64,000 nt of DNA, from contig NZ_JAOWLA010000010.1 in NCBI RefSeq assembly GCF_025751575.1, forward strand, positions 62,001 to 126,000, given 5' to 3'. The first letter of the stretch is position 1. The number at the start of each line of letters is the position of its first letter. The DNA is from Albidovulum sediminicola (GTDB lineage: Bacteria; Pseudomonadota; Alphaproteobacteria; Rhodobacterales; Rhodobacteraceae). The notes under the pieces were generated by a model. The model was not told where the DNA came from. It saw only the letters and a list, made by a program, of their open reading frames with translations, and ran no database searches. Both the position numbers and the translations under genes were made by a program. Shown here piece after piece: positions 26,208 to 36,451 of this stretch.

Positions 26208-27323
26208 ATGACTGGCCCACGCTACACCCCGCTTGTCGCGGCGCTGCCCGCGACCGTTCCCTTCATCGGACCCGAGACGCAGGAGCGTGCCCGGGGCCGT
26301 CCCTTTGCCGCACGCCTTGGCGCGAATGAAAACGTCTTTGGCCCCTCACCGCGCGCGATTGAGGCCATGGCGCAAGCCGCGCGCGAAGTCTGGATGTATG
26401 GCGACCCGGAAAATCACGACCTGCGCCACGCGCTCGCCGCGCACCACGGCGTCGGCGCGGACAATGTCGTCGTGGGCGAAGGGATCGACGGGCTTCTGGG
26501 TTACCTCGTGCGCATGCTGATCGCGCCGGGCGATGCCGTCGCGACCTCGGAGGGGGCCTATCCCACCTTCAACTTCCATGTGGCGGGATTCGGCGGCGTG
26601 CTGCACAAGGTTCCCTACAAGGGCGACCACGAAGACCCCGACGCGCTGATCACCCGCGCGGCGGAGACCGGAGCGAAGCTGATCTATCTGGCCAATCCCG
26701 ACAATCCGATGGGGTCCTGGCATGATGCCGCCACCATCGCCCGCATGATCAAGGCGGTGCCCGAGGGCGCACTATTGGTGCTGGACGAGGCCTATGTCGA
26801 CCTCGCCCCCGCCGGCACCGCGCCGGCGATCACCCCCGAGGACCCGCGCGTGATCCGGATGCGAACCTTCTCCAAGGGATACGGAATGGCTGGCGCGCGG
26901 GTCGGCTATGCCATCGGGTCGGCGCCCCTGATCGAGGGCTTCAACAAGATCCGCAACCATTTCGGCATGAGCCGTATCGCCCAGGCCGGGGCCCTTGCAG
27001 CGCTGGCCGACCAGGCCTGGCTGGCCGAGGTCCAGACCCGTGTCGCCGAAGCCCGTGACAGGATCGCGGCGATCGTGCGGGCGAACGGGCTTGCCCCCCT
27101 GCCCTCGGCCACCAATTTCGTGACCATCGACTGCGGTGGCGACGGGGCATTCGCGCGCCGGGTTCTCGCAGAGCTGATCGCGCGGGACATCTTCGTGCGC
27201 ATGCCCTTCGTCGCCCCCCATGACCGCTGCATCCGCGTGAGCGCCGGTCGGGCAGAGGACCTTGCGGCCTTCGAGGCCGCCTTGCCCGCCGCCCTTGACG
27301 CCGCCCGCCGCAGCGCGGGCTGA
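26208..27323 (+). CDS. PLP-dependent aminotransferase, histidinol-phosphate aminotransferase-like
   Basis: A 371-residue fold-type I aminotransferase. The PLP lysine lies in TFSKGYGMAG, the ANPDNPMGSWH loop and LDEAYVDL match the HisC group, and ARVGYAIG follows. The N-terminal GANENVFGPSP corresponds to the LSSNENPLGPSP signature of HisC-like enzymes. It could be a true histidinol-phosphate aminotransferase, an aromatic aminotransferase or a paralogue; no other his gene is nearby, so the biosynthetic role is not supported by context. The ATG at 26208 is preferred to an upstream TTG. Confidence 0.85.
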   Translation: MTGPRYTPLVAALPATVPFIGPETQERARGRPFAARLGANENVFGPSPRAIEAMAQAAREVWMYGDPENHDLRHALAAHHGVGADNVVVGEGIDGLLGYLVRMLIAPGDAVATSEGAYPTFNFHVAGFGGVLHKVPYKGDHEDPDALITRAAETGAKLIYLANPDNPMGSWHDAATIARMIKAVPEGALLVLDEAYVDLAPAGTAPAITPEDPRVIRMRTFSKGYGMAGARVGYAIGSAPLIEGFNKIRNHFGMSRIAQAGALAALADQAWLAEVQTRVAEARDRIAAIVRANGLAPLPSATNFVTIDCGGDGAFARRVLAELIARDIFVRMPFVAPHDRCIRVSAGRAEDLAAFEAALPAALDAARRSAG

Positions 27324-27327
27324 GGGA

Positions 27328-28019
27328 TCAGTTGCAGCCTTTCGGCCGGTCCAGGCTTTCAGGTCCAAGATAGGGACCGAGCGGGCGCGACACCAACCGG
27401 CCGTCCGTGAGTTGGGTTGCCATTACACGCGACCATCCGGCATCGGCCGTGACGACCACCCAGCGTCCACCGCAGCGGAAGGCGCCCCCTTGAATGAACG
27501 CATCCCCGTTGCGGTGGTTGGTCAGCCCCCGCGCCGCGGCGACAGGGACCAGTTTCCCGTCTTCCAGGCGAACGATCTTCAGGACCATGGCGAGGTGTGG
27601 GGTTTCGACATAGGCGATCTCGGCCTGCCCGTCGCCGTCCAGATCGGCGATCCCGGCTGGGGCAAGCCAGCGATGTGTCCGCCCGATGAAGGGCGTCGCG
27701 GCGATCAGTCCGGCCTCACCGTAGACCGACAGGCGCGCGCCGCGGGCAAGATCGGTTTCGACGACGATCACCTCTGGCGCGCCGTCGCCGTCCAGGTCGG
27801 CAAGCCTTGGGGCGGTGTCCTCAAACACGCGCGTCTCGGGCAAGGTGACGCGCAACCGTTCCCCGGTCGTGCGAAGCTCAAGCGCGCCCCATTCGATCTT
27901 GTCCCCCAATGCGCCATGGTCGTAGCGCGCCGTGGGGGCCTCATAGCTCGCCTCGACGATCTCAGCCGAAGCGGCCGCTGCGGCGCCTGCCAGGACAAGG
28001 GCAAACGCCGCCGCGCGCA

Positions 28020-28020
<1 letters not shown>
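27328..28020 (-). CDS. exported FG-GAP/VCBS-repeat protein
   Basis: A 230-residue protein with a signal peptide (MRAAAFALVLAGAAAAASA). Two DLDGDG repeats, at ADLDGDGAPEVIVVE and ADLDGDGQAEIAYVE, are calcium-binding FG-GAP/VCBS motifs of a beta-propeller-like fold, so the protein should be periplasmic. Two Cys near the C-terminus could form a disulfide. Its start overlaps the stop of the ferredoxin gene by one base (TGATG), so the two are probably co-translated. The role is unknown. Confidence 0.8.
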
Positions 28021-28439
<419 letters not shown>

Positions 28440-28456
28440 TCATGGCCAAAATGAAG

Positions 28457-28480
28457 CGGGCGCCCCTGCCAGGGCGCCCG
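28457..28480 (-). terminator. strong hairpin behind the Do-like protease gene
   Basis: CGGGCGCCC and GGGCGCCCG make a perfect 9-bp stem with a 6-base loop, 22 bases after the protease stop codon on the minus strand. The following CTTCATTTTGG is only weakly T-rich. Confidence 0.6.
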
Positions 28481-28501
28481 GGTGTATCGTCTGACAAGCC
28501 C

Positions 28502-29962
28502 TCAATCGACGGAGAGCGCCACGAAGCGCGGATCGCCGGAGCGTCGAATCAGCAGAAGAAGCGACTTGCGGCCCGCCTCCTTCGCCTCCTCGATCCGGGA
28601 TTCGAGGTCGGACAGGCTTTCAACCGCCTGCTGGCCCGCCTCGGTGATCACGTCGCCGGAGCGCAGGCCCTTGCCATAAGCCTCGCTGGTCTCGTCGATA
28701 CCGGTGACGACGAGGCCAGTGCTGCCCTCGGGCAGCCCGAGGTCAACGGCCAGTTGCGGCGTCATCTGCGTCAGCGTCAGGCCCAGGAGGTCCTTTTCAA
28801 CCGGCTCGGGTGCGTTCTCAGGCGCCGCAGGGACTTCGCCGCCCTCAGCCTCGGCGGCCTCGCGCCGGCCCAGCGTGACCAAGAGCGTCTCATTCTTGCC
28901 GTCACGCAGGACGACCACGCGTACGGCCTTGCCGACATCGGCCTCGGCCACGCGGCGCACCAGTTCGCGCGTGTCGGCGACTTCGAGCCCGTCGAAGCTG
29001 ACGATCAGGTCGCCCGGCTGCATGCCTGCGTCCTTGGCCGGACCATCGGGCACGTCGCTGACCAGTGCGCCCTTGGCATGGGCAAGGCCCATCGCCTCGG
29101 CCACGTCGGGGGTCACGTCCTGAATGCGCACGCCAAGCCAGCCGCGCCGGGTTTCACCGAATTCGCGCAGCTGATCGACGACGCGCGACACCACGTTCGC
29201 GGCCATCGAGAACCCGATCCCGATGGAACCGCCATTGGGGCTGAGGATCGCGGTGTTCACCCCGATCACCTGCCCGTCCATGTTGAACAGCGGCCCGCCC
29301 GAGTTCCCACGGTTGATCGCGGCGTCGGTCTGGATGAAGTCGTCGTAGGTGCCGCTCAGCTCACGGTTGCGGGCCGAGACGATCCCGGCCGAGACCGAAA
29401 ACCCCTGCCCCAGCGGGTTGCCCATCGCCATGACCCAATCGCCCACGCGCATCAGGTTGGAATCGCCGAAGCTCACGAAGGGCAGCGGCGCGTCGCTTTC
29501 GACTTTCAGCAGCGCGATGTCGGTCTTGGGGTCGGTTCCGACCAGCTGCGCGTCCAAGCGCTTGCCGTTGAAGAATTCGATCTCGATCTCGTCCGCGCCC
29601 TCGATCACATGGTTGTTGGTGACGATGTAGCCATCCTCGGAAATCACGAAGCCCGAGCCCAGCGCGTTGGATCGGCGCGGCCCGTTGGGGCCAGGCGCGT
29701 TGAAGTCTTTGAAGAAGTCCTCAAACGGGGAACCTTCCGGCACGAGCGGGCTGCCCTCGGTCGGCGCGGCGACGACGGTCGAGGTGGTGATGTTCACGAC
29801 CGCAGGGCTGACCTTTTCGGCCAGGTCGGCGAAGCTGTCAGGGGCCGCCCGGGCGCTTGCCTGGACGGCCAGCGCCAGCGCCAGCAACAGGCCTGTGGCC
29901 AATGCCCAGAAAAACCGCAGGTTCAGCGACGCATCGGCCTGCGCGGCTGCAACTCTATTCAC
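28502..29962 (-). CDS. Do/DegP-type periplasmic serine protease with two PDZ domains
   Basis: A 486-residue HtrA-family protease and chaperone for misfolded envelope proteins. An N-terminal hydrophobic segment (FFWALATGLLLALALAV) exports or anchors it. The trypsin-like domain has His118 (TNNHVIEGAD), Asp148 (KTDIALLKV) and Ser221 (NRGNSGGPL). Two PDZ domains follow, split by a Glu/Pro-rich linker. The start is taken as GTG at 29962 because GGGAG lies upstream at good spacing and it gives a short signal region; no suitable ATG exists. It is the last gene of the rpiA-gor-hflKC run, which supports a shared role in membrane and envelope quality control. Confidence 0.92.
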   Translation of the reverse strand: MNRVAAAQADASLNLRFFWALATGLLLALALAVQASARAAPDSFADLAEKVSPAVVNITTSTVVAAPTEGSPLVPEGSPFEDFFKDFNAPGPNGPRRSNALGSGFVISEDGYIVTNNHVIEGADEIEIEFFNGKRLDAQLVGTDPKTDIALLKVESDAPLPFVSFGDSNLMRVGDWVMAMGNPLGQGFSVSAGIVSARNRELSGTYDDFIQTDAAINRGNSGGPLFNMDGQVIGVNTAILSPNGGSIGIGFSMAANVVSRVVDQLREFGETRRGWLGVRIQDVTPDVAEAMGLAHAKGALVSDVPDGPAKDAGMQPGDLIVSFDGLEVADTRELVRRVAEADVGKAVRVVVLRDGKNETLLVTLGRREAAEAEGGEVPAAPENAPEPVEKDLLGLTLTQMTPQLAVDLGLPEGSTGLVVTGIDETSEAYGKGLRSGDVITEAGQQAVESLSDLESRIEEAKEAGRKSLLLLIRRSGDPRFVALSVD

Positions 29963-30102
29963 CCCAGATCTCACTCCCGTTACCCCTTGTCGTTTGCGGC
30001 AGCGCTGCGGGCCGCCTTCATGCGTTCTAAAAGGTAGGCATGTCCCCGCCGGAATCAAACCCACACCGTCCGCGTCACACAAGCGTGATTGGCGCCACTG
30101 TT

Positions 30103-30306
30103 TCAGGCCCCAAGGTGACGGGCAAGCCAAATGAGCGCAAGACCAAGGGCCATGGCCGCGATCCCGATGGTGCGGCGGGTCTCGGCAGGCAGGCGGCGCA
30201 GAAGGTCCAGCACCTCCTCGATGCGCGAAGGGGCCAGCGCAAAGGCCAGCCCCTCCAGCAGTAGAACCAGACCGAAGCCAAGAATCAGGAGAGCAAAGCC
30301 CCCCAT
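30103..30306 (-). CDS. DUF2065 small inner-membrane protein
   Basis: A 67-residue protein with two hydrophobic segments (ALLILGFGLVLLLEGLAFAL and IGIAAMALGLALIWLA) around a short loop with LPAETRRTIG. This is the DUF2065 (YjeT-like) pattern. Such genes commonly follow hflC, as here, with 3 bases between them. Function unknown; a link to the HflKC complex is suggested only by gene order. Confidence 0.85.
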   Translation of the reverse strand: MGGFALLILGFGLVLLLEGLAFALAPSRIEEVLDLLRRLPAETRRTIGIAAMALGLALIWLARHLGA

Positions 30307-30309
30307 CGC

Positions 30310-31179
30310 CTATCGCCTCTGATCGGACTTGAGGTAGTTGAAGAACTCGCTGTCCGGCGCCATGACCATCGTCGAGTTCCCGCCCAGAAGCGAGGCGCGA
30401 TATGCCGCGAGCGAGCGGTAGAAGTCGAAGAACTCCGGGTCCGCGCCATAGGCTTCGGCAAAGACCGCGTTGCGCCGCGCGTCGGCCTCACCGCGGATGA
30501 TTTCCGACTGGCGTTGGGCGTCAGAGACCAGTTCCACCTTGGTGCGGTCGGCCTGGGCGCGCAGGCGCTGCGCAGCTTCCTTGCCGCGTGCAACCTCGTC
30601 GGCAGCTTCGCGTTCGCGCTCTGCGCGCATCCGCGCAAAGGTCGCGTCAAGGTTCTGCACCGGCAGATCGGTGCGCTTGAGGCGCACGTCGATGACTTCC
30701 ACCCCGAGGGTGGAGGCTTCGTTGCGAGAGGCGTCCCGGATGCGCGCGGCCAGGGCGGCGCGGTCAGCCGAGAGGATTTCGGACGAGGTCACACCACCCA
30801 GAACCTCGCGCGTCTGGGCGCGGAGGATGGTGTCAATGCGGTTCTCTGCCAACGTCAGACCGGAGGCGCCAACGGCCTGGCGGAAGCGCTGCACGTCGGT
30901 GATCCGAAAACGAGCGAAGGCATCCACCACCAGCCGGCGGTCATCGAGCGGCGTGACCTCCAGCGGCTCGACATCAAGGCCAAGGATGCGGTCGTCATAG
31001 CGCACGACTTCCTGGACCATCGGGATCTTGAAGTACAAGCCGGGCTCTTCGCGCACAGCCTTGATCTGGCCGAACTGAAGGACCAGCGCCTTTTCCTTTT
31101 CATCGACGATGAAGACGGAAGAAAGCGCCCCAGCGATTATGAAGACGAGGACGGGAAGGATAAGAGCTGCGCGGTTCAT
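30310..31179 (-). CDS. hflC: HflC, SPFH-domain regulator of FtsH protease
   Basis: A 289-residue protein with one N-terminal membrane anchor (ALILPVLVFIIAGALSSVFIV), an SPFH/prohibitin domain facing the periplasm and a long helical region rich in Glu/Arg/Ala. With HflK it forms a large membrane cage around FtsH and modulates its proteolysis. The ATG overlaps the hflK stop by one base (TGATG), so the two are coupled at translation as expected for a fixed-ratio complex. Confidence 0.95.
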   Translation of the reverse strand: MNRAALILPVLVFIIAGALSSVFIVDEKEKALVLQFGQIKAVREEPGLYFKIPMVQEVVRYDDRILGLDVEPLEVTPLDDRRLVVDAFARFRITDVQRFRQAVGASGLTLAENRIDTILRAQTREVLGGVTSSEILSADRAALAARIRDASRNEASTLGVEVIDVRLKRTDLPVQNLDATFARMRAEREREAADEVARGKEAAQRLRAQADRTKVELVSDAQRQSEIIRGEADARRNAVFAEAYGADPEFFDFYRSLAAYRASLLGGNSTMVMAPDSEFFNYLKSDQRR

Positions 31180-32312
31180 CAGTTGCCCTCCGCAGCCGGC
31201 TTGCGGCCCAGTTCGTTGAGCGGCAGGTAGGGCACCACGCCCTGGCCGCTCTGGTTTTCGTCGATGATGACCTTGTCGACGCGACCCATCACTTCTTCCA
31301 TGGTTTCAAGATAAAGACGCTTGCGCGTGACCTCTGGCGCCTTTTCATATTCGGCCAGAACGGCGGAGAAGCGGCTCGCCTCGCCCTCGGCCTCGTTCAC
31401 GACCTGGGCGCGATAGGCCTCGGCCTCTTCGAGAAGCTGCGCGGCCTGACCGCGCGCACCCGCGACAACGGTGTTGGCGTAGGCGTCGGCCTCTTTCTGA
31501 AGACGGTCGCGTTCCTGTTCGGCGGACTGCACGTTCTTGAATGCCTCGATCACCTCGCGCGGGGGGTCGGCGCGGTCGAAGTTCACGCGCACCACGTTGA
31601 GGCCGGAGTCATAGCCGTCTAGCGTGGTCTGGATCAGGTCCTTCAGCCGTTCCGCGATGGCGCCGCGGTCGCGGTTCAGGATCGGCGCCAGTTGCGACTG
31701 CGCGATGATCTCGCGCATGGAAGACTCTGCCACGGCGTTGATCGTCAGTTGCGGGTCGCGCAGGTTGAACAGGTATTTCTCGGGGTCGGAGATGTTCCAG
31801 ACCACCTGGAAGTCGATGTCGACGATGTTTTCATCACCCGTCAGCATCAGCCCGCTGTCATCCTTGCCGCCGCGGCCGACGCCGATATCCTCGGTCCGTT
31901 CGGTCGACAGTTGCACCTTTTCGGGAATGACGATCGGCCAGGGGGCAAAGTTCAGCCCCGGCTCGCCGATACAGGGAGAGTTGCACTTGCCCAGGAACAG
32001 CTCGACCGAGCGTTCTTCGGGCTTCACCGTATAGAAGCTTTCGTAGGACCAAAGCGCCAGCGCCGCCAAGGCCGCCAGGGCGAAGGTGCTGCGCGGCAGG
32101 CCCGGGTGGTCGCCGCCCCCGCCTGTCCCCCGGCCCGATCCGCCCTTGCCGCCCATCAGCACGCGCAGACGCTCGGAGCCCTTGCGCATGATGTCGTCAA
32201 TCTCGGGGATCTGCGCCCCCCCGACCGGGCGCCGGGGTCCGCGGGTCGGACGATCCCCGTCATCCCCGTCGCCAGATCCGCCACCCCCCCAGGGGCCTCC
32301 GCTTCCACTCAT
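31179..32312 (-). CDS. hflK: HflK, SPFH-domain regulator of FtsH protease
   Basis: A 377-residue partner of HflC. The N-terminal tail is Gly/Asp-rich (GGPWGGGGSGDGDDGDRP), as in most HflK proteins, followed by one membrane segment (FALAALAALALWSY) near residue 80, the SPFH domain starting VKPEERSVELFLGK, and coiled-coil helices with AYRAQVVNEAEGEASRF. The gene is 68 bases behind gor on the same strand and couples directly to hflC. Confidence 0.95.
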   Translation of the reverse strand: MSGSGGPWGGGGSGDGDDGDRPTRGPRRPVGGAQIPEIDDIMRKGSERLRVLMGGKGGSGRGTGGGGDHPGLPRSTFALAALAALALWSYESFYTVKPEERSVELFLGKCNSPCIGEPGLNFAPWPIVIPEKVQLSTERTEDIGVGRGGKDDSGLMLTGDENIVDIDFQVVWNISDPEKYLFNLRDPQLTINAVAESSMREIIAQSQLAPILNRDRGAIAERLKDLIQTTLDGYDSGLNVVRVNFDRADPPREVIEAFKNVQSAEQERDRLQKEADAYANTVVAGARGQAAQLLEEAEAYRAQVVNEAEGEASRFSAVLAEYEKAPEVTRKRLYLETMEEVMGRVDKVIIDENQSGQGVVPYLPLNELGRKPAAEGN

Positions 32313-32380
32313 CTATGCCTACCCTCTATTCTTGCGATTTCGTGCATCTTGCATCCCAACTGGGACTTCTGACAGGAAAA

Positions 32381-33739
32381 TCAAGCCGTCCTGACCGGTT
32401 TGCGCAATGTTACCAGTTCCTCGGCCATCACCGGATGCACGGCGACGGTGCGGTCGAAATCCTCTTTCGTGGCGCCCATCTTTATGGCGACGGCGGCCAA
32501 CTGGATCATCTCTCCGGCGACGGGCGCGACGATGTGGCAGCCCAGAACCCGGCGCGTGTCGGCGCAGACGATCAGCTTCATCATCACCCGGTCCGCGCGC
32601 CCGGCAAAGGCCGTCTGCATCGCGCGGAACGAGGTCGCATAGACTTCGATCGGGCCGTTGTCGCGGGCTTCCTCTTCGGTCAGGCCGACGGTCCCGAACT
32701 CCGGCTGGGTAAAAACGGCAGAGGCGACAAGCTCGTGATCGGGCTTCGTCGGCTTGGCGCCGAAGACGGTGTCGGCGAAGGCGTGGCCTTCCCGGATCGC
32801 GACCGGCGTCAGGTTGACGCGATCCGTCACGTCGCCCACGGCATAGATCGACGGCACGGAGGTCTGGCTCCACGCGTCCACGACCACCTCTCCCCGGCGG
32901 CCAAGCTTGACGCCCGCCTCCGCAAGGCCAAGACCCGCGGTACTGGGGCCGCGCCCGGTTGCGTAGAGGACCTTTTCGAAGACCCGTTCGCGCCCGTCGG
33001 TGGACTTGACCCAGGTGCCGTCCGGATCGTTGCGCATCTCGATCACGTCGGTGCCGACATGCAGGTTCACGCCGGACTCGCGCATAAGCTCCGCGATATG
33101 GCCGCGCGCCTCGCCGTCGAAGCCCCGCAGGATCTGCTCGCCACGATAGAACTGCGTGACCTCGACCCCCATCCCGTTCAGGATGCAGGCGAATTCACAG
33201 GCGATGAAACCGCCGCCGACGATCAGGATCGATTTTGGCAGCCGATCCAGCTTGAACACGTCGTTTGAGGTCATCACCCCGGCGGCCCGCGCGGGCTCGG
33301 GGACAGCAGGGAAGCCGCCCGTCGCGATCAGGATATGCTTTGCGGTGAAGCGCGCGCCACCGGCAAGGCGCACGGTATGGGCATCCTCCAGCACGGCGCG
33401 GTCGTCGTGAATGGTGACGCCCGCGTTCACCAGACCCCTTCGGTAGACCGCCTCAAGCCGGTCAAGCTCGGCATCGAGCTTGGCACGGAAGGACGGCCAA
33501 TCGAACCCGCCGTTGGAGACATCCCAGCCATAGGCGCGCGCGTCCTCCATCTGACCGGCGAAGGACGAGGCGAAGACCATCAGTTTCTTCGGCACGCAGC
33601 CCCGGATGACGCAGGTGCCGCCCATCCGGTATTCCTCGGCGATTGCGACCTTCGCCCCGTATTCGCTCGACGCGACGCGCGCCGCGCGCACCCCGCCGGA
33701 GCCGCCACCAATGACGAACAGGTCGTAGTCGAATGCCAT
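32381..33739 (-). CDS. gor: glutathione-disulfide reductase
   Basis: An FAD enzyme that reduces oxidised glutathione with NADPH in the cytoplasm. The 452-residue protein has the FAD motif GGGSGG, the redox-active disulfide Cys43-Cys48 in GGTCVIRGCVPKK, the pyridine-nucleotide motif VGGGFIACEFA and the C-terminal catalytic His in AVHPVMAEE. The last motif differs slightly from the usual HPTSSEE, but the His and Glu are kept. It follows rpiA by 6 bases, so both are likely in one transcript; both serve NADPH and redox supply. Confidence 0.94.
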   Translation of the reverse strand: MAFDYDLFVIGGGSGGVRAARVASSEYGAKVAIAEEYRMGGTCVIRGCVPKKLMVFASSFAGQMEDARAYGWDVSNGGFDWPSFRAKLDAELDRLEAVYRRGLVNAGVTIHDDRAVLEDAHTVRLAGGARFTAKHILIATGGFPAVPEPARAAGVMTSNDVFKLDRLPKSILIVGGGFIACEFACILNGMGVEVTQFYRGEQILRGFDGEARGHIAELMRESGVNLHVGTDVIEMRNDPDGTWVKSTDGRERVFEKVLYATGRGPSTAGLGLAEAGVKLGRRGEVVVDAWSQTSVPSIYAVGDVTDRVNLTPVAIREGHAFADTVFGAKPTKPDHELVASAVFTQPEFGTVGLTEEEARDNGPIEVYATSFRAMQTAFAGRADRVMMKLIVCADTRRVLGCHIVAPVAGEMIQLAAVAIKMGATKEDFDRTVAVHPVMAEELVTLRKPVRTA

Positions 33740-33745
33740 AAGCCC

Positions 33746-34534
33746 TCAGTCTCCGATGTTGGAGAAGATGTTCGTGGTGTCCCCAACCGGAAGTTCCATC
33801 ACTTTGACAGACAGGTCGTGGATATCGCGCACCTCGACCCGGCCATCGGAATGTCCGATCACCACCCTGTCACAGATATCTACGAAGAGCCCGCTTTCAA
33901 CCACACCGGGTACCTGATTGAGCATAAGGGCCAGTTGGCGCGGGTCGCCGATGCGCCCAAGGTGCAGGTCAAGGATCAGGTTGCCCTCGTCCGTGCGGAA
34001 GGGCGCGGCCCCGCTCATGCGGACGGTCGTGCGCCGGCCCATGACGTCGAAGGCGCCCAGCAGTTCCTCGACCAGGCCGCGAGTGACTTCTGCACCGAAG
34101 GGAATGACCTCGATCGGCAGGGGGAAGGCGCCCAGATGCGCGACTTCCTTGGCCGAGTCCGCAATGACCACCATCTGGTCCGAGGCGGTGGCCACGATCT
34201 TTTCCTGCAACAGCGCCCCGCCGCCACCCTTGATCAGGTTCATCTCGGCGTCGAACTCATCCGCGCCGTCGATGGTCAGGTCGAGCCACTTGGCCTCATC
34301 GAGGGTGATCACGGTGATGCCCACTTCGCGCGCAAGCGCCGCGGTACGGCTGGAAGTCGGCACGGCGACGATGCGCAGCCCCTCCTCGCGCACGCGTTCC
34401 CCCAGGCGCCGGACCATCCAGGCGGCGGTGGAGCCGGTGCCAAGCCCGACCTTCATGCCGTCTTCGACGAATTCGACCGCCTTGCGGGCCGCGTTTGCCT
34501 TGGCCTGATCGATGGGAGACAGGGTATCGGACAT
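33746..34534 (-). CDS. rpiA: ribose-5-phosphate isomerase A
   Basis: Interconverts ribose-5-phosphate and ribulose-5-phosphate. The 262-residue protein has GLGTGSTAAW near residue 30, the DGADEFD catalytic loop and the KGGGGALLQEK segment of the RpiA family. The ATG at 34534 has AGGAGA upstream and is much better than the longer in-frame extension. It is the first gene of a run on the minus strand that continues with gor, hflK and hflC. Confidence 0.96.
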   Translation of the reverse strand: MSDTLSPIDQAKANAARKAVEFVEDGMKVGLGTGSTAAWMVRRLGERVREEGLRIVAVPTSSRTAALAREVGITVITLDEAKWLDLTIDGADEFDAEMNLIKGGGGALLQEKIVATASDQMVVIADSAKEVAHLGAFPLPIEVIPFGAEVTRGLVEELLGAFDVMGRRTTVRMSGAAPFRTDEGNLILDLHLGRIGDPRQLALMLNQVPGVVESGLFVDICDRVVIGHSDGRVEVRDIHDLSVKVMELPVGDTTNIFSNIGD

Positions 34535-34664
34535 GGTGGCATTCTCCTGGAACGTGTCGCGGGCCTTATAGAAAATGTCGGCGCCGGGTGCGAGCGGCAA
34601 TTGCCGCCCGCCGGGCCGGAAGCCCGGGAATCCGCGCTGCCGCCCCTTCCCGATGTTGTCGGCC

Positions 34665-35051
34665 TCAGCCGTCCGCTTCCCGCAGGCATAGCGCAGACAG
34701 CTTGTTGCCGTCGGGATCACGCAGGTAGCAGGCATAGAAATGCGCGCCATAGGGCCTGACACCCGGCGCGCCCTCGTCGCTTCCCCCCTGCGCCAGGCCC
34801 GCGCGATGGAAGGCATCGACCGCGGCCCGGTCGGGCGCCTCGAACGCGGGCATGGAGCCGTTCCCGACCGTGGCGGGGCGCCCGTCAAAGGGTCGCGTCA
34901 CCCAAAAGCGCATGGCTTCGCCGGGGCGGCGATAGCCGATCTCCTCCTCCCGCTCCGCGCCCTTCTCGAATCCGAGCGTCGGCATGACCGCGTCATAGAA
35001 ACGCCGCGCCCGGTCCAGATCGTTGGTCCCGACTGTCAGGTAGTGAAACAT
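34665..35051 (-). CDS. VOC-family (glyoxalase/dioxygenase fold) protein
   Basis: A 128-residue protein with the vicinal oxygen chelate fold: FHYLTVGTNDLDRARRFYDA at the start and AHFYACYLRDPDGNKLSA at the end, the usual two beta-alpha-beta halves. Metal ligands would include His3 and a C-terminal Glu/Asp, but the reaction cannot be told; such proteins include lactoylglutathione lyases and resistance proteins. The ATG at 35051 has GGAG six bases upstream. It is divergent from purA. Confidence 0.85.
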   Translation of the reverse strand: MFHYLTVGTNDLDRARRFYDAVMPTLGFEKGAEREEEIGYRRPGEAMRFWVTRPFDGRPATVGNGSMPAFEAPDRAAVDAFHRAGLAQGGSDEGAPGVRPYGAHFYACYLRDPDGNKLSALCLREADG

Positions 35052-35148
35052 GATCTCCAGAAGCCCTCCTGCCGCCATTTTGCTGTTTCGCCCGGCGGTC
35101 GCCGCCGCTATAGGACGCGGGGTTTGACTTAGTTGCAAGGACAGGATC

Positions 35149-36447
35149 ATGGCCAACGTGGTTGTCGTGGGCGCCCAGTGGGGTGACGAGGGCAAGGGCA
35201 AGATCGTCGATTGGCTGTCGGAACGCGCCGACGTGATCGCACGCTTCCAGGGCGGCCACAACGCAGGCCATACGCTTGTCATCAACGGCAAGGTCTACAA
35301 GCTGAACGCGCTGCCCTCGGGCGTGGTGCGGGGCGGCAAGCTGTCGGTCATCGGCAATGGCGTGGTTCTGGACCCCTGGCACCTGGTCAAGGAAATCGCC
35401 TCGATCCGCGAACAGGGGGTGGAGATCACTCCCGACACCCTGATGATCGCGGAAAACACGCCCCTGATCCTGCCCTACCACGGCGAGCTTGACCGCGCGC
35501 GCGAGGCGCAGGCGACCGGGTCGAAGGCCAAGATCGGCACCACCGGCCGCGGCATTGGCCCCTGCTACGAGGACAAGGTCGGCCGCCGCGTGATCCGGGT
35601 CGCGGACCTGGCGGACGCCGCGACGCTGGAGCTTCGGATCGAGCGCGCGCTTGTTCATCACAACGCGCTGCGTGCGGGCCTCGGCCTTGAGCCGATCGAC
35701 GCCGCCGCGCTTCTGGCGCAGCTGAACGAGATCGCGCCCGAGATCCTGAAATATGCAGCCCCCGTCTGGAAGGTGATGAACGAGGCCCGCCGCGCGGGCA
35801 AGCGCATCCTCTTCGAGGGCGCGCAGGGCTCGCTTCTGGACATCGACTTCGGCACCTACCCGTTCGTCACCTCCTCGAACGTGATCGCGGGCCAGGCGGC
35901 GACCGGCGTGGGCCTGGGCCCCAACGCGATCGACTTCGTCCTGGGCATCGTCAAGGCCTATACCACCCGCGTCGGCGAAGGCCCCTTCCCGACCGAGTTG
36001 CATGACGCCGATGGCGAGCGGCTGGGCACGCGCGGGCATGAATTCGGCACGGTCACGGGGCGCAAGCGCCGCTGCGGCTGGTTCGATGCCGCGCTCGTGC
36101 GCCAGACCTGCGCGATCTCCGGCATCAACGGCATCGCGCTGACCAAGCTCGACGTTCTGGACGGCTTCGACACGCTCAAGATCTGCGTCGGTTACGACCT
36201 CGACGGCCAGCGGCTGGACTATCTTCCGACGGCCGCCGACCAGCAAGCGCGCTGCGTGCCCATCTATGAAGAGATCGAGGGCTGGCAGGAAAGCACTGAG
36301 GGCGCCCGCAGCTGGGCTGAGCTTCCGGCCGCCGCGATCAAGTATGTCCGGCGGATCGAGGAATTGATCCAGTGCCCGGTGGCCATGCTCTCCACCAGCC
36401 CGGAGCGCGACGACACCATCCTGGTGACCGACCCGTTCGAGGACTGA
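35149..36447 (+). CDS. purA: adenylosuccinate synthetase
   Basis: Joins IMP and aspartate using GTP, the first committed step to AMP. The 432-residue enzyme has the P-loop-like [11 protein letters not shown] at the start, GGHNAGHT with catalytic residues, [13 protein letters not shown] and [20 protein letters not shown], all diagnostic for PurA. The ATG is preceded by AGGA. The DUF2842 gene begins 4 bases after the stop. Confidence 0.97.
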   Translation: MANVVVVGAQWGDEGKGKIVDWLSERADVIARFQGGHNAGHTLVINGKVYKLNALPSGVVRGGKLSVIGNGVVLDPWHLVKEIASIREQGVEITPDTLMIAENTPLILPYHGELDRAREAQATGSKAKIGTTGRGIGPCYEDKVGRRVIRVADLADAATLELRIERALVHHNALRAGLGLEPIDAAALLAQLNEIAPEILKYAAPVWKVMNEARRAGKRILFEGAQGSLLDIDFGTYPFVTSSNVIAGQAATGVGLGPNAIDFVLGIVKAYTTRVGEGPFPTELHDADGERLGTRGHEFGTVTGRKRRCGWFDAALVRQTCAISGINGIALTKLDVLDGFDTLKICVGYDLDGQRLDYLPTAADQQARCVPIYEEIEGWQESTEGARSWAELPAAAIKYVRRIEELIQCPVAMLSTSPERDDTILVTDPFED

Positions 36448-36451
36448 GCCG